64,000 bases of DNA from Aquimarina sp. AU474 (GCF_900312815.1 NZ_OMPE01000009.1:1054001-1118000); one strand, 5' to 3'. Counted from the stretch's first letter, positions 8,273 to 18,174 are shown. Numbers and translations are program-made. The notes: generated by a model from the sequence alone, not told the origin.

Positions 8273-8310
8273 AAAAAACCTCATTCGATAGCTATCGAAT
8301 GAGGTTTTTT
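8273..8310 (-). terminator. Perfect-palindrome terminator after the Oar-like TonB receptor
   Basis: CCTCATTCGATAG (8279-8291) is directly followed by its exact complement (8292-8304), flanked by A6 and T6. It works in either direction; on the minus strand it terminates the large receptor gene ending at 8331. Confidence 0.85.
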
Positions 8311-8330
8311 GTATTTGATTTTATATGATC

Positions 8331-11300
8331 TTAGTTGAATATATAACGTAATCCAACTTGCATTTGCCATCTTGAAGATTGTAATCCACGATCGTCTAGT
8401 TGCTCTATTCCGTCTTCAAAAGAAGCAGGGTTAAAACTAAACTCTGGATTTGGACCAGCTTGCTCAGTTTCTAGCAACCCGATATTTCTAGGAATAAACT
8501 TACGTTTTCCCCAATCTTTGTTTAAAAGATTTGTGAAGTTGAAAATATCTAAAGAAAGTTGAAGCGTGTTTTTGTGATCTCCGGTATTGATATAAAAATC
8601 TTGTAAGAATTTTAAATCAATAGTATGACTCCAAGGTCCTCTATCGCCATTACGCTCTGCATATTGACCTCTTCTACCTCTTAAGTAATCATTTCCTTCA
8701 ATGAATGCATCTAAAGCAGCCCATTGTTCTGCAGATGTTAATCCATTTTCTCCATCTACTAAAGTGATTTCTGAAGCATCTCTAGGAATATAGATTAATG
8801 CATTATCTCTAGAATCGTCATTTAATAAATCTCTTCCCTCTCTGTACACAAATGAGTGAGGAGCTCCTTGAGTACCTTCGTAGAATAAAGAAATTGTAGA
8901 TTTCATAAATCCTGCATACTCTTTTTCATAACTTACGTTAGCCGTAAAACGAGATCCCTGAGAGAAATCTGATCTAGATGTTGGTAAATCAGAATTCTTA
9001 CCGTTTACAGTTTGAATACCTCTCCATTGCGAACTGTTTTGAGATGAAGTACCATCAAAAATAGATTCAGCTTCACCATAAGCATATGTTACACTTCCTT
9101 GGAAACCATTATCAAAAGGCTTTCTTAATGTAAATGAAGTGTTGTAAGAGAAACCTTCTCCTGTGTTAGAACCAAGAATAATTCTACCATATGTTGTATC
9201 TAATCTATCTCCAAAACTATCACTGTAAAATGGTCTGTTGTCTGCACCTACAAGGTTTCCAACAGGTCCATCTATGTTTAAGTTCTCATAAAAAATGTTA
9301 GTAATAACATCTGTGTATAAGAAATCTGCACTAGCAATCAATCCCCAAATAGGTAATTTTTGATCCACGGCGATGTTATACTTCATTACCTGAGGTAACT
9401 TTAAATCAGGAGCGAAAATATCAATATTTCCGGCAACTCCTCCGGTACCTGGAGCAACAGCAACTGGTTGTTGGTTTACATCAGGGTTGAAAACAATTGT
9501 AGAAGGATCTAGATTAAATCCACCAGTAAATCCACCAGTGATACCATTATTGTTATATGAACCACCAGGCCATACTAAAGGAATACGTGAAGTAAAGATT
9601 CCTAAACCACCTCTTATTTGAGTAGTTTTGTCATTTCTTACATCCCAGTTAAATCCAATACGTGGAGATATGTGTGCAGAAGGTCTTATTTTTTTACCAA
9701 CTTGAGCACCTTGAAGATCTTTTCCAGCTGCTTCAAGAAGAGGGATTGTTCTCGTATTAAAATCATCATTTACTAAGCCTTCATCAAAAATAGGTACATC
9801 AACTCTTAAACCCGCTGTAAACTTAAAGTTGTCAGAAATATTTACTTCATCCTGAACGTAGAAACTTGGCTGGTATAGTTTAAATTCTGAAGCACCTGAA
9901 GATGCATCACCTGTACCTGTATCAGCAAGTAGAGAATACCCTCTTTGGTACTCATCTATAATGTTGTTAAAGAAGTCATCAACACTATTAAAAGTATAAT
10001 CTCCAAAGTTAAAAGCAAAGAACAAGTTCTTTATTTTAGAGAATTCGTGTTGCGTACCAAGAGTAATAGTGTGCTTTCCGCTATAAATTTCAAAATTATT
10101 AGCAATGTTTACTACATCTTGATCTAATAAGTTTGCAGTAGAAAAAGGTTCTGCTCCAAAACTAATAGTTCCTCCACCATCTCTAATATCTACAGTTGGA
10201 AATGGATTTCCAGAAGGATCACGATCATCTCTTACCGTTTTATAACCTATAAGTAGGTTGTTTGATGCCCAGTTACCAATTGAAGAACTGAATTCTAAAG
10301 TAGTTTCATTTTTTGTACTCTTAAAAAGCTCAGATCCATTGATAAAACCAATATTTCTGTTTCCGCTATTTCTAGCTTCCAAGTTGTCGGCTTTAACAAA
10401 GTTATGTTTTATACTTAATTGATTATTGTCATCAATATTCCAGTCTAATTTAACAGTGAATTTATCACTATCCAGTGTTCTGGTATTGTTGTCAAAACCT
10501 CCTGGGTTATATCCGTAAGTAGTCTGTAAAAAGTTAGAAAGACCTTGGATAGCAGCTAAATCTGAATCTCCTTGGTAATTACTAAAGTTAAAAGGTTGAG
10601 GTGTTTCTCTCTCTTCTCTTTCGTAGTTAACAAAGTAGAATAATTTATCTTTTACGATTGGACCTCCAACTCTAATACCATAGATGTTGGCAGAAAAATC
10701 AGCAAGCTTTTCTCTTGATTCACCAGCAGTTTCATCAACAAGGTCTGGAGGAGTTTTTCCTGCAAGATCCTGATTTCTGAAATATGTATAAGCAGAACCT
10801 TCAATACGGTTTGTACCTGATCTGGTAATGGCGTTAATAGCACCTCCAGAAAATCCTGATTGTCTCACATCAAAAGGAGCAATATTAATCTGGAATGTTT
10901 CGATCGCATCAATCGAAAAAGGATTTACACCAGTTTGTCCACCATCTGTTCCTGAACCGGCAAGACCAAATACATCATTACTTACACCACCATCGATGTA
11001 TAATGCGTTGTATCTATTATTTTGCCCAGCTAAAGAAACAGAAAAACCATCATCTCCTTCACTAATTTGCGCTTGTGGAGTAATTCTTACGAAATCTGCA
11101 ACCGATCTTGACACAGATGGTAGCGAGTTAATTTGTCTTTCAGTAACTGTAGTTTCTGAACCAGTTTTACCAGAATCAAAAACTCCATTGTTTGTAGCGG
11201 TAATAACCACTTCTTCTAGAGCATTAGCCTCTTCTTTTAATTGAGTGCTCATGTTTTGAGAATCTCCTAATTGAAGAAACACACCATCTTTAATGTAACC

Positions 11301-11564
11301 TTGAAAACCAACATATGTTATAGTAACACGGTATGGTCCACCTGTTCTCATGTTAGCAATTCGATAAAAACCATCAAAATCTGTTATTGCACCATATTTA
11401 GTCCCTGAAGGGGCATGGATTGCAATCACATTAGCACCTGGAAGTGCTGCTCCCAAATTATCGGTTACTTTACCGTTAATAGAAGATTTTGTTACCCCTT
11501 GTGCAAACGTCTCCCCAACGAATGCTATAAGGATTACAACTAATAAAAATGTAATCTTTTTCAT
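8331..11564 (-). CDS. Oar-like TonB-dependent outer-membrane receptor
   Basis: A 1077-residue outer-membrane protein. Residues 1-21 are a signal peptide ending in ETFAQ. Residues about 27-115 form a carboxypeptidase regulatory-like (CarboxypepD_reg) beta-sandwich (SINGKVTDNLGAALPGANV … DFDGFYRI). A TonB-plug segment follows (EEVVITATNN, LPSVSRSVADFVRITPQ, YIDGGVSNDVF), then a long beta-barrel with aromatic-rich strands, ending in RWQMQVGLRYIFN with a terminal aromatic residue. The plug and RSGTNRIEGSAYTYFRN segments resemble the Oar family of Myxococcota and Bacteroidota. The ligand is unknown. It is monocistronic, with its own terminator. Confidence 0.9.
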   Translation of the reverse strand: MKKITFLLVVILIAFVGETFAQGVTKSSINGKVTDNLGAALPGANVIAIHAPSGTKYGAITDFDGFYRIANMRTGGPYRVTITYVGFQGYIKDGVFLQLGDSQNMSTQLKEEANALEEVVITATNNGVFDSGKTGSETTVTERQINSLPSVSRSVADFVRITPQAQISEGDDGFSVSLAGQNNRYNALYIDGGVSNDVFGLAGSGTDGGQTGVNPFSIDAIETFQINIAPFDVRQSGFSGGAINAITRSGTNRIEGSAYTYFRNQDLAGKTPPDLVDETAGESREKLADFSANIYGIRVGGPIVKDKLFYFVNYEREERETPQPFNFSNYQGDSDLAAIQGLSNFLQTTYGYNPGGFDNNTRTLDSDKFTVKLDWNIDDNNQLSIKHNFVKADNLEARNSGNRNIGFINGSELFKSTKNETTLEFSSSIGNWASNNLLIGYKTVRDDRDPSGNPFPTVDIRDGGGTISFGAEPFSTANLLDQDVVNIANNFEIYSGKHTITLGTQHEFSKIKNLFFAFNFGDYTFNSVDDFFNNIIDEYQRGYSLLADTGTGDASSGASEFKLYQPSFYVQDEVNISDNFKFTAGLRVDVPIFDEGLVNDDFNTRTIPLLEAAGKDLQGAQVGKKIRPSAHISPRIGFNWDVRNDKTTQIRGGLGIFTSRIPLVWPGGSYNNNGITGGFTGGFNLDPSTIVFNPDVNQQPVAVAPGTGGVAGNIDIFAPDLKLPQVMKYNIAVDQKLPIWGLIASADFLYTDVITNIFYENLNIDGPVGNLVGADNRPFYSDSFGDRLDTTYGRIILGSNTGEGFSYNTSFTLRKPFDNGFQGSVTYAYGEAESIFDGTSSQNSSQWRGIQTVNGKNSDLPTSRSDFSQGSRFTANVSYEKEYAGFMKSTISLFYEGTQGAPHSFVYREGRDLLNDDSRDNALIYIPRDASEITLVDGENGLTSAEQWAALDAFIEGNDYLRGRRGQYAERNGDRGPWSHTIDLKFLQDFYINTGDHKNTLQLSLDIFNFTNLLNKDWGKRKFIPRNIGLLETEQAGPNPEFSFNPASFEDGIEQLDDRGLQSSRWQMQVGLRYIFN

Positions 11565-11840
11565 TATAAATAATTGAGTTAATTAATCCGTGCAAATGAA
11601 CAAATCTTTATGGAAATCTACTTTATCTTAACGTTAAGAGTTTTTCACAAAATTTGTACGGTATTAAAGTAAAAGTATTTGTGGATTATATTGGTAGTCA
11701 ATGGGTTGAAGATATTCAAAAGTTATTAACTAAAATTATGTTAATTAATTTAGTTTTAAATACTGCAACTTTAACAAAAAAGAAGAGTTCAAAGTAGAAA
11801 GAAATCCTTGTAATTACCTCTTACAAGGATTTTTTGTAAA
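11565..11840. other. Upstream region of the Oar-like receptor and pgi terminator
   Basis: There is no ORF of note. The stretch is very AT-rich and must hold the promoter of the minus-strand receptor gene, but no exact TAnnTTTG is seen on that strand. The pgi terminator hairpin lies at 11802-11832. Confidence 0.4.
11802..11832 (-). terminator. Terminator after pgi
   Basis: A 12-bp stem AAATCCTTGTAA / TTACAAGGATTT (11802-11813, 11821-11832) with a 7-base loop. On the minus strand it lies just after the pgi stop at 11841 and is followed by a broken T-tract (CTTTC). It also has a T-run in the plus direction. Confidence 0.7.
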
Positions 11841-13478
11841 TTATTTTGAATATCGTTTTAAAAGATTTTCTGTAGAAGAATCGTGTTGATAAGTAGCGGA
11901 ATTGTTAATTTCTGATAAAATTTTTGTAGCTAATTGCTTACCTAATTCAACTCCCCATTGATCAAAACTGAATATATTCCATACGATACCTTGAACAAAA
12001 ATTCGTTGTTCGTACATAGATACTAGAGCCCCTAAACTCTTTGGGGTTAATTGATCTATTAGGAGTGTTGTTGTGGGTTTATTCCCTTCAAATACTTTAA
12101 AAGGAGCGAGTTGGTTTATTTTTTTCCCTGATAGTTTTTTTGTAACCAACTCCTCCCGCACTTCATTATTGGTTTTACCATTCATCAACGCTTCTGTTTG
12201 TGCAAAGAAATTGGCCATTAGTTTATCATGGTGATCTTTGTCTTTAAATAGGGCATTCTTAAAACCTATAAATTCTGCAGGGATTAACTTTGTGCCCTGA
12301 TGAATTAATTGAAAAAATGCATGTTGTGCATTGGTTCCTGGTTCTCCCCATATAATAGTTCCGGTTTGATAATTGACAGGGTTGCCATTGCGATCAATAC
12401 TTTTACCATTACTTTCCATGATACCTTGCTGTAAATAAGCTGGTAATCGGTGTAAATATTGAGAATACGGAATAATAGCTTCGCTTTCGGCATTAAAAAA
12501 ATTATTATACCAAATGCTTAACATTCCTAAAATAACTGGGATATTTTCTTCAAAAGGAGCGGTTTTAAAATGTTCATCCATTTCATGAGCTCCATGCAAT
12601 AGAGCTTCAAAATTATCATATCCGACAGATAAACTTATTGATAATCCAACGGCACTCCATAGTGAAAAACGACCTCCTACCCAGTCCCATAACGGGAAGA
12701 TGTTATTTTGGTTTATGCCAAAATTAGTAACATTAGGAATATTACTGGATACCGCAACAAAGTGCTTACCAACGGCTTCCTTTGATGCGTATTGGATAAA
12801 CCAATTTCTGGCTGTTGTAGCGTTAGAAAGTGTTTCTTGAGTAGAAAATGTTTTAGATACAACAACAAAAAGAGTGGTTTCTGGATCTAAATCTTTTAAA
12901 TTTTGATGCACATGATCTCCATCTACATTAGAGATAAAGTGTGTCTTTAGATGATTTTTATAAAACTCCAAAGATTCTGTAATCATCATTGGACCAAGAT
13001 CTGACCCTCCTATTCCAATATTTACAATATCTGTAAAAGGTTTGCCAGTATATCCTTTTAACTCACCAGAAATCACTTGGTGACTGAAATGTTTTATTTT
13101 TTCTTTTACTTGATCAACTTCAGGAATTACATTATTACCATCTACTTCAACAGTGTAATCTGAAGGAGCTCTTAACGCTGTATGCAATACGGCTCGTTCT
13201 TCAGTTTGGTTAATAGTATTTCCTTTAAAATACTGTGTAATTGCCTGGTCTAATTTAACTTCCTTAGCAAGATCTACTAATAATTTTTTGGTAGTTTCAT
13301 CTATTCTGTTCTTTGAATAGTCTACATAAAAATCGTTTAAAGAGATCGAAAAATGATCTGCTCTATCAGGATTTACCTTAAAGAGATCTTTGAGATGTTT
13401 ATCTTTTATGTCGGCAAAGTGTAATTGTAATGCTTCCCAGGCTTTTGTGGTGGTGGGATTAATAGTTGGTAATGTCAT
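11841..13478 (-). CDS. pgi: Glucose-6-phosphate isomerase
   Basis: This 545-residue enzyme interconverts glucose 6-phosphate and fructose 6-phosphate. The SIS-domain signatures are present: [12 protein letters not shown] (substrate phosphate loop), [22 protein letters not shown], the catalytic GIMESNGKS (Glu) and [15 protein letters not shown] (His), and the C-terminal [11 protein letters not shown] (Lys). Length is normal for the long bacterial/eukaryotic PGI type. It starts 3 bases after the M23 peptidase gene stop and is the last gene of the operon that begins at 16499. Confidence 0.97.
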   Translation of the reverse strand: MTLPTINPTTTKAWEALQLHFADIKDKHLKDLFKVNPDRADHFSISLNDFYVDYSKNRIDETTKKLLVDLAKEVKLDQAITQYFKGNTINQTEERAVLHTALRAPSDYTVEVDGNNVIPEVDQVKEKIKHFSHQVISGELKGYTGKPFTDIVNIGIGGSDLGPMMITESLEFYKNHLKTHFISNVDGDHVHQNLKDLDPETTLFVVVSKTFSTQETLSNATTARNWFIQYASKEAVGKHFVAVSSNIPNVTNFGINQNNIFPLWDWVGGRFSLWSAVGLSISLSVGYDNFEALLHGAHEMDEHFKTAPFEENIPVILGMLSIWYNNFFNAESEAIIPYSQYLHRLPAYLQQGIMESNGKSIDRNGNPVNYQTGTIIWGEPGTNAQHAFFQLIHQGTKLIPAEFIGFKNALFKDKDHHDKLMANFFAQTEALMNGKTNNEVREELVTKKLSGKKINQLAPFKVFEGNKPTTTLLIDQLTPKSLGALVSMYEQRIFVQGIVWNIFSFDQWGVELGKQLATKILSEINNSATYQHDSSTENLLKRYSK

Positions 13479-13481
13479 TTT

Positions 13482-14735
13482 TTATAAAATTTCTTTTGGT
13501 TCAAATAGTATGCTGTCCAGTGTTGTTTTTAAGGGTTCAATGTGGTTATTAAACGCTGGTCTAAGACTATCAGCAAGTGGTTTGGATGCTGGCAGGTCTT
13601 GTTTAAAAGGATCTACTTCTTTTCCGTTTTTCCAGAATCTATAGCAAACATGAGGACCACTGGTATTTCCGGTCATGCCGATATACCCTATTACATCTCC
13701 TTGTCTAACAAATTGTCCAGCTTTTACGGCTTGTCTACTCATATGTAAATATTGAGTATCATAAGAGGCATTATGTCTTATTTTTACATATTTACCATTA
13801 CCTCCTCTTCGTTCGGATTTTGTTACAATACCATCTGCGGTAGCTAAAATGGGAGTCCCAATAGGAGCGGCAAAATCAGTACCTCGATGAGGCCTTATTT
13901 TATTACCATAATATTTAATTCTTCGTCTAAGATTGTATCGTGAAGAAATTCTGCTAAATTTTACTGGAGCTCTTAAAAAAGCTCTTCGTAGGTTGTTGGC
14001 TTCTTCATCAAAATAATCAAAACCTCCATTAATAGAATCATCCTGATATCTAAATGCATATATAGGTTTACCGCGATGCTCGAAGTAGGATGCCTTTATT
14101 TGATCAATTCCTGCAGGAATGGTGTCGTCGATAAATTTTTCTGTATACATTACTTTGAAACGATCACCAGCCTGAAGTCTGGTAAAATCTATGGTCCATG
14201 CATAAATATCAGACATGTTATATGCAACCAAAAAGTTAAGGTCCAGATCGTCAAAAGTTTGCATAAGACTACTATTGATAACTCCAGAAGCGGTTTTTTC
14301 AACAAGTTTTACTGGTTTCTTTTTTTTGCTAACAATGATACTATCTCTGAAATCAATGACAGTATAATCTATTTTGTTGTTTTGGTATACAAACACCTGT
14401 GCTTTTTCGGTGGTGTCTTTAGATTTAAGCAGCATGTAGGGTTTGCCTGCTCGAATTCTGGCTACATTGAAGGTGTCTTTGATTTTATTGGTAATCTCAA
14501 ATACTTTAGCTCTAGTTATCCCATGATTATCCATGATAGCTCCAAAACTATCTCCTGATCGGATAGTGTCTTTTACAACATTGAAATCATTGAGAACATA
14601 GCCATACTCCATAAGTACCGGAGGTGCTTTTTCTTCCTCAACTTTTTCAGGAACAACAATTTTAGCTTCTTTTTTTTCTTTTTTACATGAAAATACTACT
14701 ATAACAAGTAATAGTAAGTAACCTATTTGTTTCAA
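13482..14735 (-). CDS. M23 (LytM-type) peptidoglycan endopeptidase, lipoprotein
   Basis: A 417-residue envelope protein that should cleave peptidoglycan cross-bridges. A lipoprotein signal (VIVVFSC, lipidated Cys17) is followed by a lysine/glutamate linker. An OapA/LysM-like region follows (SGDSFGAIMDNHGITRAKVFEI, split by MDNHGI, about 62-110). The C-terminal M23 domain (about 285-385) has the metal and catalytic motifs HRGTDFAAPIG (H-x3-D), TQYLHMS (H-x-H type) and GPHVCYRFW. All active-site positions are present, so it is probably an active hydrolase and not an EnvC-like regulator. It sits between the dioxygenase family gene and pgi in one operon. Confidence 0.88.
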   Translation of the reverse strand: MKQIGYLLLLVIVVFSCKKEKKEAKIVVPEKVEEEKAPPVLMEYGYVLNDFNVVKDTIRSGDSFGAIMDNHGITRAKVFEITNKIKDTFNVARIRAGKPYMLLKSKDTTEKAQVFVYQNNKIDYTVIDFRDSIIVSKKKKPVKLVEKTASGVINSSLMQTFDDLDLNFLVAYNMSDIYAWTIDFTRLQAGDRFKVMYTEKFIDDTIPAGIDQIKASYFEHRGKPIYAFRYQDDSINGGFDYFDEEANNLRRAFLRAPVKFSRISSRYNLRRRIKYYGNKIRPHRGTDFAAPIGTPILATADGIVTKSERRGGNGKYVKIRHNASYDTQYLHMSRQAVKAGQFVRQGDVIGYIGMTGNTSGPHVCYRFWKNGKEVDPFKQDLPASKPLADSLRPAFNNHIEPLKTTLDSILFEPKEIL

Positions 14736-14747
14736 CTGACGACAATT

Positions 14748-15716
14748 TTATTTAGTGCTATTAAATTGATGGGTAACCCATTGCTGACCCCAGTTTTCTT
14801 TTTCTTCTTCGCTCCATAAATGAGGGAAAAACATAATTCTTTGAAAACTAGGAGGTAAAAAACTTTTCCAGTTTGTTCCCCCAGTAGCCAATACTTCTCC
14901 TTTATCCTTGTTAAGGTATCTAAAAGCGGCCCCCATGTGCATTAATAACCAATTAATATTCACATTGGTGTCAAAAGTACGTAATGCTTCGATAAGGTGC
15001 ACATTATTTTGCTCTTTTTCTGGCAGTTCCAGATATTTATGAGATATTGAGGTATGTTGTACTTGTTTTGCTATACGCATCATTCTTGGGGTATAGCGAT
15101 ATTCAAACTGTTTTAAGGTAAGTGTTTTTTCACCCGTTTCTATATCTGTAGCGCCAGATTTCCAGTATAAATGCTCAAAAACTTCTTCTAAAGGGTCCTC
15201 TTCAGAAAACTGAGTTCTTTCTTTGGTATTTACCAGATTAACTAGTGGAGTGGCATAAATTTCGATTAATCGAAATTGAACAGATTGAAAACCACTAGCT
15301 GGTAAAAGAGACATTCTGTATTTTAAAAATTGCTCTCTATCCATCCCTTTAATCATTACATCAAAGGAATTGATTAGCACTCTAAAATAACGATTTACTC
15401 GATCTAGCTTGGCGGTAAAAAATTTGGCGTTTTGTAATTTATCATCTATAATTTGCTTTAACTCATGAATGATGAGTTTGAAGTAAAGCTCTGTGATTTG
15501 ATGATACGTGATAAAGATCTCTTCATCAGGAAAATGCGTTCTTGGAATCTGTAAACTTAATAGGGTGTCCAAATGGATATAATCCCAATATGTCAAATAT
15601 CTGTCGTGAAGTAATCCATCAAGATAAGACCCTAAGTCCTGACCGGAATTTTTGAATTTTTTTTCTAATTGCTTTATTTTCTCTGCAATTTCTGGTTTTA
15701 TGCCTTCGTCATTCAT
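14748..15716 (-). CDS. Tryptophan 2,3-dioxygenase family protein
   Basis: A 322-residue haem protein resembling tryptophan 2,3-dioxygenase, which opens the indole ring to N-formylkynurenine. The distal region FITYHQITELYFKLIIHEL carries the substrate-pocket His and Arg/Phe positions of TDO, and MHMGAAFRYL and TGGTNWKSFLPPSFQR correspond to the C-terminal haem and substrate loops. It is longer than many bacterial TDOs (about 280). No kynureninase or formamidase gene lies nearby; the neighbours are cell-envelope genes and pgi, so the role as a catabolic TDO is inferred. It begins directly after the DUF3108 gene stop without a gap. Confidence 0.83.
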   Translation of the reverse strand: MNDEGIKPEIAEKIKQLEKKFKNSGQDLGSYLDGLLHDRYLTYWDYIHLDTLLSLQIPRTHFPDEEIFITYHQITELYFKLIIHELKQIIDDKLQNAKFFTAKLDRVNRYFRVLINSFDVMIKGMDREQFLKYRMSLLPASGFQSVQFRLIEIYATPLVNLVNTKERTQFSEEDPLEEVFEHLYWKSGATDIETGEKTLTLKQFEYRYTPRMMRIAKQVQHTSISHKYLELPEKEQNNVHLIEALRTFDTNVNINWLLMHMGAAFRYLNKDKGEVLATGGTNWKSFLPPSFQRIMFFPHLWSEEEKENWGQQWVTHQFNSTK

Positions 15717-16499
15717 TTAATTATCTACTATAATTTTAAATGGGTGTTTAAGTCCTTTAAACGCATCCAAATCTGCTTTTATTGAGCCAACTAATATATC
15801 TGCTTTAATCCTTACTGGCATGCGATTATCATCGTCGCTTACCCACACAGTCATACTTTCTTCTTCCTTAAAGATTCTATCTGCCTGAACGTAAGGTCTA
15901 AATTTTAAACATGCAATTTTACCCATTTTAGTTTTAATGACCTCTCTTCCTAAGAACTTTAATTTGAAATTATAATTTTCGTTATCAAAAAACATGTTTA
16001 CAAATTGTTCATCTCCCTTTTTTAATGAAGATGTTTCGATGCTATTACGCAAATAGTAAAACGAAGACATCATATCCTGTACATTAGATTTGATAGGAAA
16101 AGATTTTTTGGTATTGTATTTTTTATTAAAAACTAATGCTTCGCTTTGTTGGTGATCAAAGTTTATTTCTATATCCTTGGTATGCCCACCTTCGTTGATT
16201 TTTCTAATAAAACGGTAGGGTTTAACTTCATTTTTATCGATATAGGTTTCATAATAATCTTCAACTTTAAAAAATACGCTTAACAAACCGGTAGATTTAC
16301 CCGCACCTACTACATGATATACAGACTTGTCACCAATGGTATCATCCTTAACTTCAAGAGTAGCATAACTAGCTGTAAATGGACCATAATGAATTCTAAA
16401 CTTAAACCATTCTCCAGAATCAAAAGCCTTATGCTTTTCTTGGGCAAAAGAAGGAAAAGTGCTTAGTATTATTAATAATAAAGAGATTGACTTTTTCAT
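15717..16499 (-). CDS. DUF3108 domain periplasmic protein
   Basis: A 260-residue exported protein. The signal peptide (LLLIILSTFPSFAQ) is cleaved near residue 19. The body matches the DUF3108 pattern: EWFKFRIHYGPFTASYATLEV near the start, DDYYETYIDKNEVKPYRF-like strands (VEDYYETYID), and MTVWVSDDDNRMPVRIKADI near the end. The family is thought to form a lipocalin-like beta-barrel, but its function is unknown. It is the first gene of a tightly packed operon with the TDO-family protein, the M23 peptidase and pgi. Confidence 0.72.
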   Translation of the reverse strand: MKKSISLLLIILSTFPSFAQEKHKAFDSGEWFKFRIHYGPFTASYATLEVKDDTIGDKSVYHVVGAGKSTGLLSVFFKVEDYYETYIDKNEVKPYRFIRKINEGGHTKDIEINFDHQQSEALVFNKKYNTKKSFPIKSNVQDMMSSFYYLRNSIETSSLKKGDEQFVNMFFDNENYNFKLKFLGREVIKTKMGKIACLKFRPYVQADRIFKEEESMTVWVSDDDNRMPVRIKADILVGSIKADLDAFKGLKHPFKIIVDN

Positions 16500-16893
16500 A
16501 GTTTGGGTTGTTAATATTTAACGTAAATCTATTATTAAAATAGGTGTTCGCAATATCCATTCCAAAAGTACCATTTAATGTGAAGACATAAAAATGAATA
16601 CCGTTACCAAAATATGAAAAATAATACAAAAAAGAGAGCCACCACAGCTCTCTTTTTTACTTTTATTAACCAACTAAAAACTTAAATTATGAGAATAATT
16701 ATTGTTTTAGATATAAGTGGTAACCACTCCACTCATGATGCAAAAATCAACTTTTTTGAATAATTATCAAACGAAAACGTTTTTTTATTATGAATTTTAA
16801 CAAAAATTTAGACTAAAACTTATAATATTTCAATTTTATCAGGATATTAACGCTCTTTTTTAGAATAATTAAAAATCAACTCTTTTTGTGATT
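16500..16893. other. Intergenic region between the DUF3108 gene and hppD
   Basis: It contains the bidirectional terminator at 16628-16658. A plus-strand 24-codon frame runs from ATG 16689 to TAA 16763, preceded by CAACTAAAAACTTAAATT. It includes the palindrome AGTGGT-A-ACCACT (16716-16728) and is followed by a weak AAACG/CGTTT hairpin with a T-run (16769-16786). The small frame is not convincing enough to call a gene. Confidence 0.4.
16628..16658 (-). terminator. Bidirectional terminator downstream of hppD
   Basis: A perfect 12-bp stem AAAAAAGAGAGC / GCTCTCTTTTTT with a 7-base loop. It works in both directions because of the A6/T6 ends. It is placed to stop minus-strand transcription from hppD before the DUF3108 operon. 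Confidence 0.8.
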
Positions 16894-18033
16894 TTATAGA
16901 GTTCCTCGTTGTTCTTGTTCTCTTTCTATGGCCTCAAACAATGCCTTAAAATTACCTTTACCAAAAGATTGAGCTCCTTTTCGTTGTATAATTTCAAAAA
17001 ACATAGTTGGTCGATCTAATACAGGTTTTGTAAAAATTTGAAGGAGGTATCCTTCATCATCACGATCAATTAAAATTCCTAATTCTTTTAAGGGAGCAAG
17101 ATCTTCGTCAATTTCACCAACTCTATCTAATACGGTTTCGTAATAACTGGCAGGTACTGTAAGAAAATCAACACCTCGCTGTTGTAATTCGGCTACGGTT
17201 TCGATAATGTTATCGGTGGCTAGAGCCATATGTTGCACACCGGCACCATTGTAGAAATCGATATATTCTTCTATCTGAGATTTTTTTCTTCCTTCGGCAG
17301 GTTCATTAATAGGAAATTTGATTCGTCCATTTCCATTACTCATAACTTTACTCATCAAGGCAGTATATTCTGTAGAGATATCCTTGTCATCAAATGATAC
17401 TAATTGTGCAAAACCCATAACTTTGGCATAAAACTCACACCACTTATTCATTTCGTTCCAACCTACATTACCCACCATATGATCTATAAACTTAAGACCT
17501 GTATCTTTTGTTTTGTATGGTTTGTTCCATGGCATATAACCAGGTAAGAAAACGCCTTTGTAATTTTTACGTTCTACAAAAATGTGTACCGTTTCACCAT
17601 AGGTGTGGATTCCCGAAAAGACAACACTTCCATGTTCATCTTTTTCAACGGTAGGTTCCATATAGGACTTTGCACCACGTTTTACAGTTTCTTCATAACT
17701 CTTTGTGGCATCATCAACCCAAAGCGCAACAACTTTTACACCATCTCCATGAGCATTAATGTGCTTGTTAATGTCTCCATCAGGTTGTAAAGGAGAAGTT
17801 AATATTAATCTTATTTTGTCTTGCTGTAAGACGTAAGAAACGCTGTCTTTTCTACCAGTTTCTAATCCTGCGTATGCTACAGGCTGAAACCCCCATGCGC
17901 TCTGATAATAGTATGCTGCTTGTTTGGCGTTGCCTACGTATAACTCTACATAATCGGTTCCTAAAAGTGGTAAAAAATCTTCAGCTTGTGGAACTACTTT
18001 TTCTAAATCTTGAGGTGTTATATTAGTTGACAT
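16894..18033 (-). CDS. hppD: 4-hydroxyphenylpyruvate dioxygenase
   Basis: This 379-residue Fe(II) enzyme converts 4-hydroxyphenylpyruvate to homogentisate in tyrosine breakdown. It has two VOC-type halves. The catalytic facial triad is visible: His in FIDHMVGNVG, His in GVQHMALATDNI and Glu in TMFFEIIQRKG. Other fixed segments are GRIKFPINEPAEGRKKSQIEE and the C-terminal FGKGNFKALFEAIE helix. Length matches the 360-380 norm. The hmgA gene (next pathway step) lies directly upstream on the same strand, 141 bases away, and a Fur-box-like site lies in that gap. Confidence 0.96.
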   Translation of the reverse strand: MSTNITPQDLEKVVPQAEDFLPLLGTDYVELYVGNAKQAAYYYQSAWGFQPVAYAGLETGRKDSVSYVLQQDKIRLILTSPLQPDGDINKHINAHGDGVKVVALWVDDATKSYEETVKRGAKSYMEPTVEKDEHGSVVFSGIHTYGETVHIFVERKNYKGVFLPGYMPWNKPYKTKDTGLKFIDHMVGNVGWNEMNKWCEFYAKVMGFAQLVSFDDKDISTEYTALMSKVMSNGNGRIKFPINEPAEGRKKSQIEEYIDFYNGAGVQHMALATDNIIETVAELQQRGVDFLTVPASYYETVLDRVGEIDEDLAPLKELGILIDRDDEGYLLQIFTKPVLDRPTMFFEIIQRKGAQSFGKGNFKALFEAIEREQEQRGTL

Positions 18034-18059
18034 TTTTGAAATTTATTAATGGTTAATAG

Positions 18060-18078
18060 GATAATGAGAATCATTTCT
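18060..18078 (-). promoter_or_regulatory. Fur-box-like operator upstream of hppD
   Basis: GATAATGAGAATCATTTCT (plus-strand reading) matches the classical Fur box GATAATGATAATCATTATC at 15 of 19 positions and keeps the GAGAA/TTCTC dyad. It lies 27 bases ahead of the hppD start codon. Both hppD and hmgA encode Fe(II) enzymes, so iron-dependent repression or sparing makes sense. Confidence 0.45.
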
Positions 18079-18174
18079 CGTTACAATAAATCATGAGTGT
18101 AATTTTTTAAATTTAAATTACCACATGGCTCTCAAATGTGCTGTAATATCAATTCTATTATTTAACATATCTTC

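Noticed and set aside
10828-11244. A 138-residue plus-strand ORF within the Oar-like receptor gene
   Set aside because: It is a mirror of a long, well-supported minus-strand gene, with no start context or domain.
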